Origin: Bacteroidales bacterium
Lineage (GTDB): Bacteria; Bacteroidota; Bacteroidia; Bacteroidales; VadinHA17
Assembly (NCBI GenBank): GCA_015486475.1
Contig: WFRO01000301.1
Location: forward strand, 1 to 14,041
Direction of reading: 5' to 3'
DNA: 14,041 nt
The notes under the pieces are model-generated. The model saw only the letters and a list, made by a program, of their open reading frames with translations. It had not been told where the DNA came from and did no database searches. Within the stretch, counting starts at the first letter, position 1. Every line of letters starts with the position of its first letter. Shown piece after piece: positions 6,584-12,781 of the stretch. A program made the position numbers and the translations under genes.

Positions 6584-6594
6584 AATTGGACTGT
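6584..6594 (-). promoter_or_regulatory. Candidate AraR site upstream of araA/araD
   Basis: The minus strand reads ACAGTCCAATT. Related words are found in the symporter/araR intergenic region: ACTGTCCAACT (9339-9329) and ACTGTTCCCCT (9302-9292). Shared pattern ACWGTYC. This site is just upstream of the araA -33 element and centrally placed in the divergent region. Confidence 0.35.
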
Positions 6595-6680
6595 TCTTTT
6601 GTTAAAACATATTTATTGATCGTTCGCTTTTTATGATATAAGTGTTATTTTTACTTTATAAAACAAAAAATTATTTTATA

Positions 6681-7391
6681 ATGCTTAAAGAGTTGAAACA
6701 GAAGGTATATGAAGAAAATATGGCATTGGTCAAATATGGTCTGGTCATTTTTACATGGGGAAATGCCAGTGGGATAGACCGGCACAATAATCTGGTTGTG
6801 ATAAAACCAAGTGGTGTACCCTATGATCAGATGAAAGCAGATCATATGGTGGTGGTTGATATGGAGGGAAAGGTGTTAGAAGGGCATTTGCGTCCCTCTT
6901 CTGATCTGGCCACACATCTGGTTCTTTACAAGGCTTTTGAAAATATCGGTGGCATTGTGCATACTCATTCTTTATGGGCTACCATTTGGTCGCAGGCAGG
7001 CAGAAGCCTCCCTGCCCTTGGGACCACTCATGCAGATTATTTTCATGGATCTGTTCCTTGTACCCGTCCCCTTACGGAGAAAGAAATACAACTTAATTAT
7101 GAAGGAAATATAGGACAGGTTATCGTTGAGACATTTCGGGGAAAAGACCCGTTGGAGATACCCGGGGTTCTTGTGAACAATCATGGTCCTTTTACATGGG
7201 GAATTCATCCGGAACAGGCCATGCAACATGCCGTTATTCTTGAAGAGATCTCAAAAATGGCTTACTATACTTTAACCTTGTCTCCGGATACAGTTTTGCC
7301 AGCCAACATGCTGGATAAACATTTCTTCAGAAAACATGGAGATGATGCTTACTATGGCCAGACGGATAAAATGAATAATAATAAAACATAA
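6681..7391 (+). CDS. araD: L-ribulose-5-phosphate 4-epimerase
   Basis: A 236-residue class II aldolase-family enzyme that converts L-ribulose-5-phosphate to D-xylulose-5-phosphate. Motifs match AraD/SgbE/UlaF: TWGNASGID (residues 25-33), IKPSGVPYD (41-49), RPSSDLATH (71-79), the zinc ligands in GIVHTHS (His94 and His96) and NNHGPFTWG (His168), THADYFHGSVPCTRPLT (116-132, with Asp119), and the terminal LDKHFFRKHGDDAYYGQ (211-227). Numbering is within three residues of the E. coli enzyme. I start it at 6681 rather than at the upstream in-frame ATG (6642), because MLKELKQKVYEENMALVKYG aligns with the usual N-terminus and the 13 extra codons are AT-rich leader-like sequence. A ribulokinase remnant begins 3 bases after the stop. 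Confidence 0.97.
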   Translation: MLKELKQKVYEENMALVKYGLVIFTWGNASGIDRHNNLVVIKPSGVPYDQMKADHMVVVDMEGKVLEGHLRPSSDLATHLVLYKAFENIGGIVHTHSLWATIWSQAGRSLPALGTTHADYFHGSVPCTRPLTEKEIQLNYEGNIGQVIVETFRGKDPLEIPGVLVNNHGPFTWGIHPEQAMQHAVILEEISKMAYYTLTLSPDTVLPANMLDKHFFRKHGDDAYYGQTDKMNNNKT

Positions 7392-7394
7392 AGA

Positions 7395-7475
7395 ATGAAC
7401 AGAAGACTGGTATCAGGCATAGATCACGGAATCGACTCAGGTCGTTCGGTTTTAACAGATACCGTTAATGGATGA
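7395..7475 (+). pseudogene. araB: N-terminal remnant of L-ribulokinase (araB)
   Basis: An ATG three bases after the araD stop opens 26 codons ending GIDHGIDSGRSVLTDTVNG and then TGA. This resembles the N-terminal phosphate-binding strand-turn-strand of FGGY ribulokinases, which typically read (Y)VIGIDYGTDSVRAVLVDxxNG(E). Intact ribulokinases have more than 500 residues; here only about 5% remains before the convergent symporter gene ends at 7501. Substitutions at usually conserved positions (T to I in GTDS, V to G in SVR) suggest decay. The tight araD-araB spacing suggests the two genes once formed one operon. With the kinase lost here, L-ribulose could only be phosphorylated by an enzyme encoded elsewhere. 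Identification rests on motif resemblance over about 20 residues; a chance short frame cannot be fully excluded. Confidence 0.72.
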
Positions 7476-7500
7476 GAATTTGAAAGGGAATACAAACCAA

Positions 7501-9162
7501 TTATTTCCAGAAATAAATATAAAACAAAACAATCACACCGATAATAATAACCGAGTGAATAACATCCCACTTATTCCAACTGGCTCGTGTTTCAGCAATC
7601 TGAACCCGGGAAGCAGAGCCATACGTGAGGCCTGCGAGGTTACTTGCTGTGGGCTTCCTGGTTAGGAAACTAATGAGTACGATAATCAGGATAGTAAAGA
7701 AAAAGAGAGCAATACTGTAATGTAACCAGTTAGGTGCAGCAAAAGTCTGATATATAAAACCGGCATGATTGATACTGCCTTGAAAAACCTCCAGGGCCAG
7801 CCGGAACATACCAAGCGTAAATCCCGCCACAAGCCCCCAGAAACCTGCTGCCGGAGTAGTTCTTTTCCAGAAAATTCCCAGCAGGAATACTGCAGCTATG
7901 CCCGGAGCGAGAAGAGACTGTACATCCTGAAGATATTGATACAATACCTGGCCCAGGCTTTTCATAATAGGAATCCAGAGGATCCCAAGTACAACAATAA
8001 CAGCAGTAGCAATACGGCCCACAAATACCAGGTGTCTTTCACTGGATTGGGGTTTGAATTTTTTATAAAAATCAACAGTGAACAAAGTAGCCGATGAATT
8101 AAACAGAGACGCCAAAGAACTCATCAAAGCAGCAAGTAATCCTCCGACAACAATGCCTTTGACCCCATATGGCAACAAAGTGGATACGAGGGTCGGAAAA
8201 GCTGCATCCGAACTGGTGAGATGAATGATCCCTTTTTCATTCAGGCCGAAAGCAATCATTCCGGGTATAAGAAAAATAAAAACAGGCGTTAGTTTAAGAT
8301 ACGCACCGAAAATAGTACCCCGACGCGATTGTTTCTGGTCACGCCCTGTAAGTACACGTTGGACAATATATTGATCCGTACACCAATACCAAAAACCAAT
8401 GATAGCCGAGCCAAGAATCACTCCTGTCCAGGGAAAATCCGGATCTTTTACTGAACGTATCAGACTGGTCATAGTGTCACCATAGGGCGTGGTATGACTG
8501 TGTGCAATATGCATTAACTCACCCCATCCTCCCAGTTTGGCAAGTCCGACAATTACAATTACAATCGAACCTATTAATAAAACAGGTGTTTGCAATACTG
8601 ATGTATATAAAATTGCTTTCATACCACCAATAATGGTATAGATCCCGGTCAATATCACAAGACCGATCGCAGCAATCCAGAAAAAATCCACACCCCATAT
8701 GGATTCAATACCAAAAACCTGTTTAAATACAACCCCTCCTGCATAGACAGTTACGGCTACTTTGGTAAGCACATAACTTACCAATGAAATGATGGATAAT
8801 AGTGTCCTTGATTCAGGATTAAACCGGCGCTCGAGAAACTCAGGCATGGTAAATACTTTACTGCGGGCATAAAATGGAACGAATACCCACCCCAGGATAA
8901 GTATTATCCAGCCCTGCATCTCCCAGTGAGCCATAGCCATTCCACTGGATGCTCCGGCACCTGCCAATCCAACCAAATGCTCAGAACCAATATTCGATGC
9001 AAAAATAGATGCTCCAATTACCAACCAGGTAGCACCCCTTCCGGCCAAAAAATAATCAGTGGAAGTATCCTCTTTCATCCGGCTTACCCAAACAATAATA
9101 GCTACCAGTCCTGACAGGAAAATACCCAATGTAATCCAGTCCAGATAATTAAAAGCTGACAT
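7501..9162 (-). CDS. SGLT-type sodium/sugar symporter, probably L-arabinose importer
   Basis: A 553-residue inner-membrane protein of the solute:sodium symporter (SSS) family with about 14 hydrophobic segments. Diagnostic SGLT motifs are YFLAGRGATWLVIGASIFAS (residues 37-56), NIGSEHLVGLAGAGA (57-71), FTMPEFLERRFNP (104-116), WYWCTDQYIVQRVL (258-271) and LAALMSSLASLFNSSATLF (343-361), the last containing the serines of the Na2 sodium site in vSGLT. A final membrane segment (IIIGVIVLFYIYFW) ends the chain. The substrate is inferred from context: it lies between araD and araR and shares an upstream region with araR. SGLT-family arabinose transporters are known from Bacteroides ara loci. It converges with the araB remnant, with only 25 bases between the two reading frames and no visible terminator. 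Confidence 0.93.
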   Translation of the reverse strand: MSAFNYLDWITLGIFLSGLVAIIVWVSRMKEDTSTDYFLAGRGATWLVIGASIFASNIGSEHLVGLAGAGASSGMAMAHWEMQGWIILILGWVFVPFYARSKVFTMPEFLERRFNPESRTLLSIISLVSYVLTKVAVTVYAGGVVFKQVFGIESIWGVDFFWIAAIGLVILTGIYTIIGGMKAILYTSVLQTPVLLIGSIVIVIVGLAKLGGWGELMHIAHSHTTPYGDTMTSLIRSVKDPDFPWTGVILGSAIIGFWYWCTDQYIVQRVLTGRDQKQSRRGTIFGAYLKLTPVFIFLIPGMIAFGLNEKGIIHLTSSDAAFPTLVSTLLPYGVKGIVVGGLLAALMSSLASLFNSSATLFTVDFYKKFKPQSSERHLVFVGRIATAVIVVLGILWIPIMKSLGQVLYQYLQDVQSLLAPGIAAVFLLGIFWKRTTPAAGFWGLVAGFTLGMFRLALEVFQGSINHAGFIYQTFAAPNWLHYSIALFFFTILIIVLISFLTRKPTASNLAGLTYGSASRVQIAETRASWNKWDVIHSVIIIGVIVLFYIYFWK

Positions 9163-9271
9163 TATGGATGTTAAATTAAATAATCAACTGTATAAAGTGT
9201 TAAAAATACACTAATCATCTAATTTTAAAAAATATTTTCAATTATTTTTGCCTATGTCATATATGCTTTTC

Positions 9272-9279
9272 CAAAAATA
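9272..9279 (-). promoter_or_regulatory. -7 box of the symporter gene
   Basis: The minus strand reads TATTTTTG, a perfect TAnnTTTG. The -33 position 19 bases upstream reads ACTG, a weak match. Transcription would start near 9265 and leave a leader of about 100 bases. The candidate regulator site at 9292-9302 would overlap the -33 region. Confidence 0.4.
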
Positions 9280-9291
9280 AACATACCTTGA

Positions 9292-9302
9292 AGGGGAACA
9301 GT
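9292..9302 (-). promoter_or_regulatory. Candidate AraR site at the symporter promoter
   Basis: The minus strand reads ACTGTTCCCCT, the weakest of the three ACWGTYC words. It overlaps the predicted -33 region of the symporter promoter, where binding would block transcription. Confidence 0.25.
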
Positions 9303-9328
9303 AAAAATAACTTTCTTTTTATTATTTT

Positions 9329-9339
9329 AGTTGGACAGT
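9329..9339 (-). promoter_or_regulatory. Candidate AraR site upstream of araR
   Basis: The minus strand reads ACTGTCCAACT, matching the araA-upstream word ACAGTCCAATT at 9 of 11 positions. It is 48 bases upstream of the araR start, suitable for autoregulation. Confidence 0.35.
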
Positions 9340-9386
9340 AATGATTCATTTTATATCTATCCTGTTATTAAAACTTTATAATTTTT

Positions 9387-10082
9387 ATGTCATCCTACTA
9401 CAAAGAACATGAAAAATTTTATGTTGCCGTAGATATAATAATATTCGGATTTGACGGAGAACGGTTAAATCTTCTGCTTATCAAACGCAATTTCCCTCCA
9501 TCTAAAGGTAAATGGTCTTTAATGGGAGGGTTTTTAAAAAACTATGAAAGCCTGGACCAGGCGGCAGAAAGGGTATTATATACATTAACCGGTTTAAATA
9601 ATGTTTTTTTGGAACAATTACAGGCATATGGCAACATTTACCGTGATCCCGGCGAACGGGTAATTTCTATTGCCTACTATGCATTGATTAAAATAGATGA
9701 TTATGATGAAAATTTATTGGAAAAACATAATGCTCACTGGTATCCGATCACTGATTTTCCTTCCCTTATTTTTGATCATAATAACATGGTTAAAAGGGCA
9801 ATTGCTCGGCTCAGAAGGAAAGCCAAAACACAACCTATTGGATTTGAGATGCTTCCTGCAAAAATTACTATTCCACAGTTACAAAAGCTATATGAGGCCA
9901 TTTATCTGAAAAAATTTGATAAAAGGAATTTCAGGAAAAAAATACTCAGCTACAATGTTCTTGAAAAACTGGATGAGAAAGAGAAGGAGACATCAAAAAA
10001 AGGAGCTTATTATTATTATTTTAACGAAAGAAAATATAGCCAGTTGTTGGAAAACGGATACAGTTTTAATGTAAACATATAA
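9387..10082 (+). CDS. araR: Nudix-fold arabinose regulator AraR
   Basis: A 231-residue transcription factor with an N-terminal Nudix-like sensor (about residues 10-140) and a C-terminal winged helix (about 155-230; ITIPQLQKLYEAIYLKKFDK, residues 160-179, then RNFRKKIL). This is the architecture of the AraR/NrtR family, of which the arabinose-responsive AraR of Bacteroides thetaiotaomicron is the characterised example. The Nudix box keeps the glycine and first glutamate (GFLKNYE, residues 48-54), but the catalytic REUXEE segment reads RVLYTL (62-67). The glutamates that bind catalytic metal are gone, so this domain should bind ligand, not hydrolyse it. The expected role is control of araA, araD, the symporter and itself in response to arabinose. 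It is divergent from the symporter gene with 224 bases between starts. It has the lowest GC of the genes sampled. Confidence 0.92.
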   Translation: MSSYYKEHEKFYVAVDIIIFGFDGERLNLLLIKRNFPPSKGKWSLMGGFLKNYESLDQAAERVLYTLTGLNNVFLEQLQAYGNIYRDPGERVISIAYYALIKIDDYDENLLEKHNAHWYPITDFPSLIFDHNNMVKRAIARLRRKAKTQPIGFEMLPAKITIPQLQKLYEAIYLKKFDKRNFRKKILSYNVLEKLDEKEKETSKKGAYYYYFNERKYSQLLENGYSFNVNI

Positions 10083-10179
10083 AAAACTTCATTGCAATTT
10101 ATTTTAAAGTGCTTTGCATCCGGGTGATCTGGTACAGAGTGATTTACAAGGTAGATGAACCGGTGACGGAACAAAAAAT

Positions 10180-10197
10180 GCGCTCAAGTTAAAAGTT
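10180..10197 (+). repeat. 18-base direct repeat right of the ara cluster
   Basis: GCGCTCAAGTTAAAAGTT, 17 of 18 identical to 4838-4855 and in the same orientation, 98 bases past the araR stop. Confidence 0.6.
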
Positions 10198-10279
10198 AGT
10201 GATGCTGGGTGCTCCGCCTTCGCCCTCCGGGCTATGGCGGACAAAGTGGGTGCTGGCTTCGCCCGCACGCTGTCGCTGG

Positions 10280-10297
10280 TCCCGATAGCTATCGGGA
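10280..10297. repeat. 18-base perfect palindrome
   Basis: TCCCGATAGCTATCGGGA is its own reverse complement. Beyond a 2-base mismatch on each side, CGCT (10274-10277) and AGCG (10300-10303) also pair, giving a 30-base cruciform-capable element. Confidence 0.75.
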
Positions 10298-10315
10298 TTA
10301 GCGCAGGCGCCCAAA

Positions 10316-10332
10316 GTCCCGACGGTCGGGAC
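10316..10332. repeat. 17-base inverted repeat
   Basis: Arms GTCCCGAC and GTCGGGAC are exactly complementary around a single central G. It shares the TCCCGA core with the palindrome 19 bases to its left. Confidence 0.7.
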
Positions 10333-10400
10333 GAAGGTGGGGTGCTGGGTGGATTGATTCTATGCTATACACGCTACGCACTTTTCAGACTCTTCCCACT

Positions 10401-10433
10401 TTTCGACCCTTTGACTTTTGACTTTTCGACTTC
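10401..10433. repeat. Short tandem array, unit about TTTTGACT
   Basis: TTTCGACC, TTTGACT, TTTGACT and TTTCGACTT follow each other with a period of 7-9 bases. This is another sequence-unrelated member of the intergenic array class. Confidence 0.5.
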
Positions 10434-10480
10434 TTCCCTTTCGCACTTCGAGCATCGAGCCCCGGCAGCGCCGTCGGCTC

Positions 10481-10511
10481 CCTTCGGTACGCCTACGGCT
10501 ACTCAGGAACC
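10481..10511 (-). repeat. 31-base dispersed repeat, copy 2
   Basis: The reverse complement matches 1164-1194 at 29 of 31 positions (differences A/T and T/C). The copies are in inverted orientation relative to each other. Confidence 0.75.
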
Positions 10512-10576
10512 GCCTATGGCGGCCGATGGCAAGCCGGGATCTCCGCTTCGCTCCGACTTCGCGCTTCCTTTTTCCT

Positions 10577-10612
10577 TTTTCCTTTTGCCTTCTGCCTTAT
10601 TACTTTTGCCTT
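10577..10612. repeat. Imperfect tandem array, unit about CTTTTGC
   Basis: CCTTTTTCC, CCTTTTGCC, TTCTGCC and ACTTTTGCC follow in a row up to the stop codon of the M23 peptidase gene. Confidence 0.5.
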
Positions 10613-12356
10613 ACCAATACAACTCCTTCTCATACACCGTCTTGTTCCCCCGGTCGTCGGTGACCTCGAGGAGCACTTTGTGGGCGTGGCCGGGGGCGAT
10701 GCGGGAGGGATCGAAGTAGTAACGCAGGCGGTCTTTCTTGGGCTCGTACTCAAAGAGGGCCCACTGTCCGTCGATGTATCCGTTGTAGGAGGCGATGCCG
10801 GAGAGGTTGTCGCGGATCACAAAAGAGATATGGTCGAGGGAGGAGACGTCCCTGCGGTGCGGGTCGAAGAGCGGCCGGATGACGGGTGGCACCGTGTCGA
10901 TGAGCAGGGTGTACTTGCCGAAGGTTATCACCTGTCCCGTCACCTCCTTGCCGTTCCATTCCCCGCCTTTGGCCCGGGGATTGCCGGGCTGGCTCACCTC
11001 GGCGATGAGCAGCTTGCCGGCAAGGCTGTCCGGGAAACGGTCCGGGACGATGCTTACCGTATAGGCTTTCTGCAGAGGCACATAGGGGTTGTGGATGACA
11101 TACACCGGCGCATAGCTGTAAGGCAACGGGTCTTCGATGTGCATGGTGAAGGGCAGGGTGTCGTAGAGGGCGCCGCGGGGGATGAAGAGCCTGAAACCAC
11201 TAAAGGCATAATAGTTGTCCCGGTCCCACGACATGAGCGTGAGGTAATCCATCTTCCCGTATGAAGAGGGGAGGGGATGCGGGTTGTTCACCTTCCGGAG
11301 CGTGGTCCTGAAGGTGGCCGTGTTGCCGGCGTTGTCTTTCACGATGAACTCCACCGTGTGGGGCAGGGTGTCCTGCAGGTCAATGATCCCTTTGTTCACC
11401 ACCGTGTTGTATATATCCAGGCGGTTGTTGGGCAGGATGACCGTGCGGACGACATTGCGGTTGTACCGCACCTTCTCCTCGTAGTCGATGAAGCTGTTGA
11501 TGTAACGTGTCTCGGCATAGGTGAACTCATCCATCTTATAATAAAAGAAGGTCTCCCCGTCGAGGAGTACCTTGAAAGAGTATATGCCGCAGCGGTTGTG
11601 CGACCCGTTCATATAGTCCTGGGCTTCCAGGCCCAGCGAAACGGGTCCGGTGACGTGCAGCGGTGCATTCATGTAGTAAGCATGATCTTTACCCGCTGTC
11701 ACGCGAAAGACCTGCCTGCCGGGACGGCCGTTGATCTGCGCGCCGTCACCTTCCGGATAAGCATAAAAACGGTAGATCCTGGGGGCAATGGTATCCTTTA
11801 CAGGGAACCTGAACAGGAGGGGGTTGACAGGCGCTTCCCGCCGGGTCTCGCGGATCTCGAAATGCAGATGGGGTCCGAAGGAGTTGCCCGTATTGCCGGA
11901 GAAAGCGATCAGCGCTCCCTTTTTCACCGGAAAACGGCCTGCCGGGAGGAAGATGTTGACGACATAGCTCTTGAGGCGGTACTGCTCGTTCCTGACGTAC
12001 TCTGCCACCGGATTCGTAAAACGGCTCAAATGGCAGTACACCGAGGTGTAACCATTGGGATGGGTGATGTAAAGGGCCTGACCGTAGCCTCCCGTAGCCA
12101 CCTTGATGCGGGAGATATAACCGTCTTCGATGGCATAGATACGCTGGCCGGTGCGCCCCATGGTCTTGATGTCGATGCCCGAATGGAAGTGGGAAGGCCT
12201 GATCTCCCCGAAATTGGAAGAGAGATAGATATGGAACCGCACCGGCGGAATGAAATCGGCTTTCCCCGCCTGGGCAAAAGAGCTTCCGGTAAACATTATG
12301 GGTAAAAGGGAAAGTATCAGTGCCTTGATCATCCTCCCGCTGCCGCGCCTCATCAT
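10611..12356 (-). CDS. Secreted M23 family metallopeptidase
   Basis: A 581-residue exported protein. A basic N-terminus is followed by a hydrophobic signal segment (MIKALILSLLPIMFTGSSFA, residues 9-28). The LytM-type M23 domain covers about residues 35-180 with the zinc ligands His58 and Asp62 in HFHSGIDI, His109 in YCHLSR, and His163 and His165 in GPHLHFEIRE; all five active-site residues are present. M23 enzymes cut peptide cross-links in peptidoglycan, or act as regulators when catalytically dead; this one looks active. The remaining 400 residues are beta-rich with Ig-like features (VEFIVKDNAGN, ISFVIRDNLSGIASYNGYID, LLEVTDDRGNKTVYEKELYW) and probably serve binding or partner contact. The in-frame Met9 (12332) is an alternative start. 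A strong promoter lies just upstream, divergent from the zapA operon. Confidence 0.93.
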   Translation of the reverse strand: MMRRGSGRMIKALILSLLPIMFTGSSFAQAGKADFIPPVRFHIYLSSNFGEIRPSHFHSGIDIKTMGRTGQRIYAIEDGYISRIKVATGGYGQALYITHPNGYTSVYCHLSRFTNPVAEYVRNEQYRLKSYVVNIFLPAGRFPVKKGALIAFSGNTGNSFGPHLHFEIRETRREAPVNPLLFRFPVKDTIAPRIYRFYAYPEGDGAQINGRPGRQVFRVTAGKDHAYYMNAPLHVTGPVSLGLEAQDYMNGSHNRCGIYSFKVLLDGETFFYYKMDEFTYAETRYINSFIDYEEKVRYNRNVVRTVILPNNRLDIYNTVVNKGIIDLQDTLPHTVEFIVKDNAGNTATFRTTLRKVNNPHPLPSSYGKMDYLTLMSWDRDNYYAFSGFRLFIPRGALYDTLPFTMHIEDPLPYSYAPVYVIHNPYVPLQKAYTVSIVPDRFPDSLAGKLLIAEVSQPGNPRAKGGEWNGKEVTGQVITFGKYTLLIDTVPPVIRPLFDPHRRDVSSLDHISFVIRDNLSGIASYNGYIDGQWALFEYEPKKDRLRYYFDPSRIAPGHAHKVLLEVTDDRGNKTVYEKELYW

Positions 12357-12375
12357 AGTCGAAAATTTAAGAGGA

Positions 12376-12407
12376 CAAAACTAAAAATTTATCTGCATCC
12401 ACCTAAA
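12376..12407 (-). promoter_or_regulatory. Promoter of the M23 peptidase gene
   Basis: On the minus strand: TTTA (12407-12404), 20-base spacer, TAGTTTTG (12383-12376). The -7 box is a perfect TAnnTTTG, and the arrangement is the same as at the nucleotidyltransferase promoter. Transcription would start near 12369, 12 bases before the first ATG. Confidence 0.65.
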
Positions 12408-12423
12408 AAATGATGCCCTATTT

Positions 12424-12454
12424 TTTTTTATTTCGCCGGGCAATGTTAACTTTG
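12424..12454 (+). promoter_or_regulatory. Promoter of the coiled-coil gene/zapA operon
   Basis: TTTT (12424-12427), 19-base spacer, TAACTTTG (12447-12454), a perfect -7 box. Transcription would start near 12461, leaving a 13-base leader. AATGTTAAC is directly repeated (12442-12450 and 12456-12464) on both sides of the TTTG, possibly a regulator site. Confidence 0.65.
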
Positions 12455-12473
12455 TAATGTTAACGGAACGTGA

Positions 12474-12761
12474 ATGGCAGAACGTCAACTCATAAACGAA
12501 CTGAGAGAGAATATCAGAAAGGCCGGCATCCGGATGCACAAGCTGAGCGAGGAGAACAGGGAGCTGAAGGAGCAGTTGGAGGAGCAGACAAGGGTGATGA
12601 AGGAGAGGGAACGTGAGTTGCAGGAGCTGCAGACGAAATATGAAACGCTGAAAGTGGCAAAATCCCTCTCCGGGGTCGTTCCGGAGGGCGGGGATGCCAA
12701 AAGCAAGATAAACCTGATCATCCGGGACCTGGACAGGTGCATAGGCCTGCTCAACCGGTAA
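12474..12761 (+). CDS. Small coiled-coil protein upstream of zapA
   Basis: A 95-residue cytoplasmic protein with no named family that I can assign. Residues about 5-60 form a continuous charged coiled coil (for example KLSEENRELKEQLEEQTRVM, 23-42). A short linker with KSLSGVVPEGGD follows, then a compact tail KSKINLIIRDLDRCIGLLNR (76-95). Size, coiled-coil content and position directly before zapA (20 bases apart, same promoter) suggest a partner of ZapA at the division ring, comparable in concept to ZapB of E. coli, but I see no sequence relationship to ZapB. The ATG at 12474 is the only sensible start. The frame is certainly a gene; the function is inference from neighbourhood. Confidence 0.8.
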   Translation: MAERQLINELRENIRKAGIRMHKLSEENRELKEQLEEQTRVMKERERELQELQTKYETLKVAKSLSGVVPEGGDAKSKINLIIRDLDRCIGLLNR

Positions 12762-12781
12762 ATGAGTGTTGAGAAAGAGTT

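Larger units (their letters stand above)
10083..10610. other. Repeat-rich intergenic region right of the ara cluster, no gene
   Basis: No frame here looks like a protein. About 100 bases of plain sequence follow araR. After these come the second 18-base direct repeat, isolated GCTGGGTGCT words, several GC-rich palindromes (10220-10332), an 8-base-period TTTTGACT array, the second 31-base dispersed repeat, the short hairpin CCGCCTATGGCGG (10510-10522) and a TTTTGCCTT-like array abutting the end of the M23 peptidase gene. Confidence 0.75.

Noticed and set aside
6642..6680. Earlier in-frame start for araD adding 13 residues
   Set aside because: The extra codons are AT-rich leader sequence; the ATG at 6681 gives the usual AraD N-terminus.
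7468..7665. 65-residue plus-strand frame following the araB remnant
   Set aside because: It is antisense to the symporter C-terminus, and its product does not continue the ribulokinase sequence.
10083..10180. tRNA or integrase attachment site at the right edge of the ara block
   Set aside because: No tRNA-like fold, no integrase gene and no tRNA 3' end fragment were seen on either side.
10234..10719. 161-residue plus-strand reading frame
   Set aside because: It translates palindromes and tandem arrays and then runs into the end of the M23 gene; low complexity and no family resemblance.
11277..12305. 342-residue plus-strand reading frame
   Set aside because: Antisense shadow of the M23 peptidase gene.
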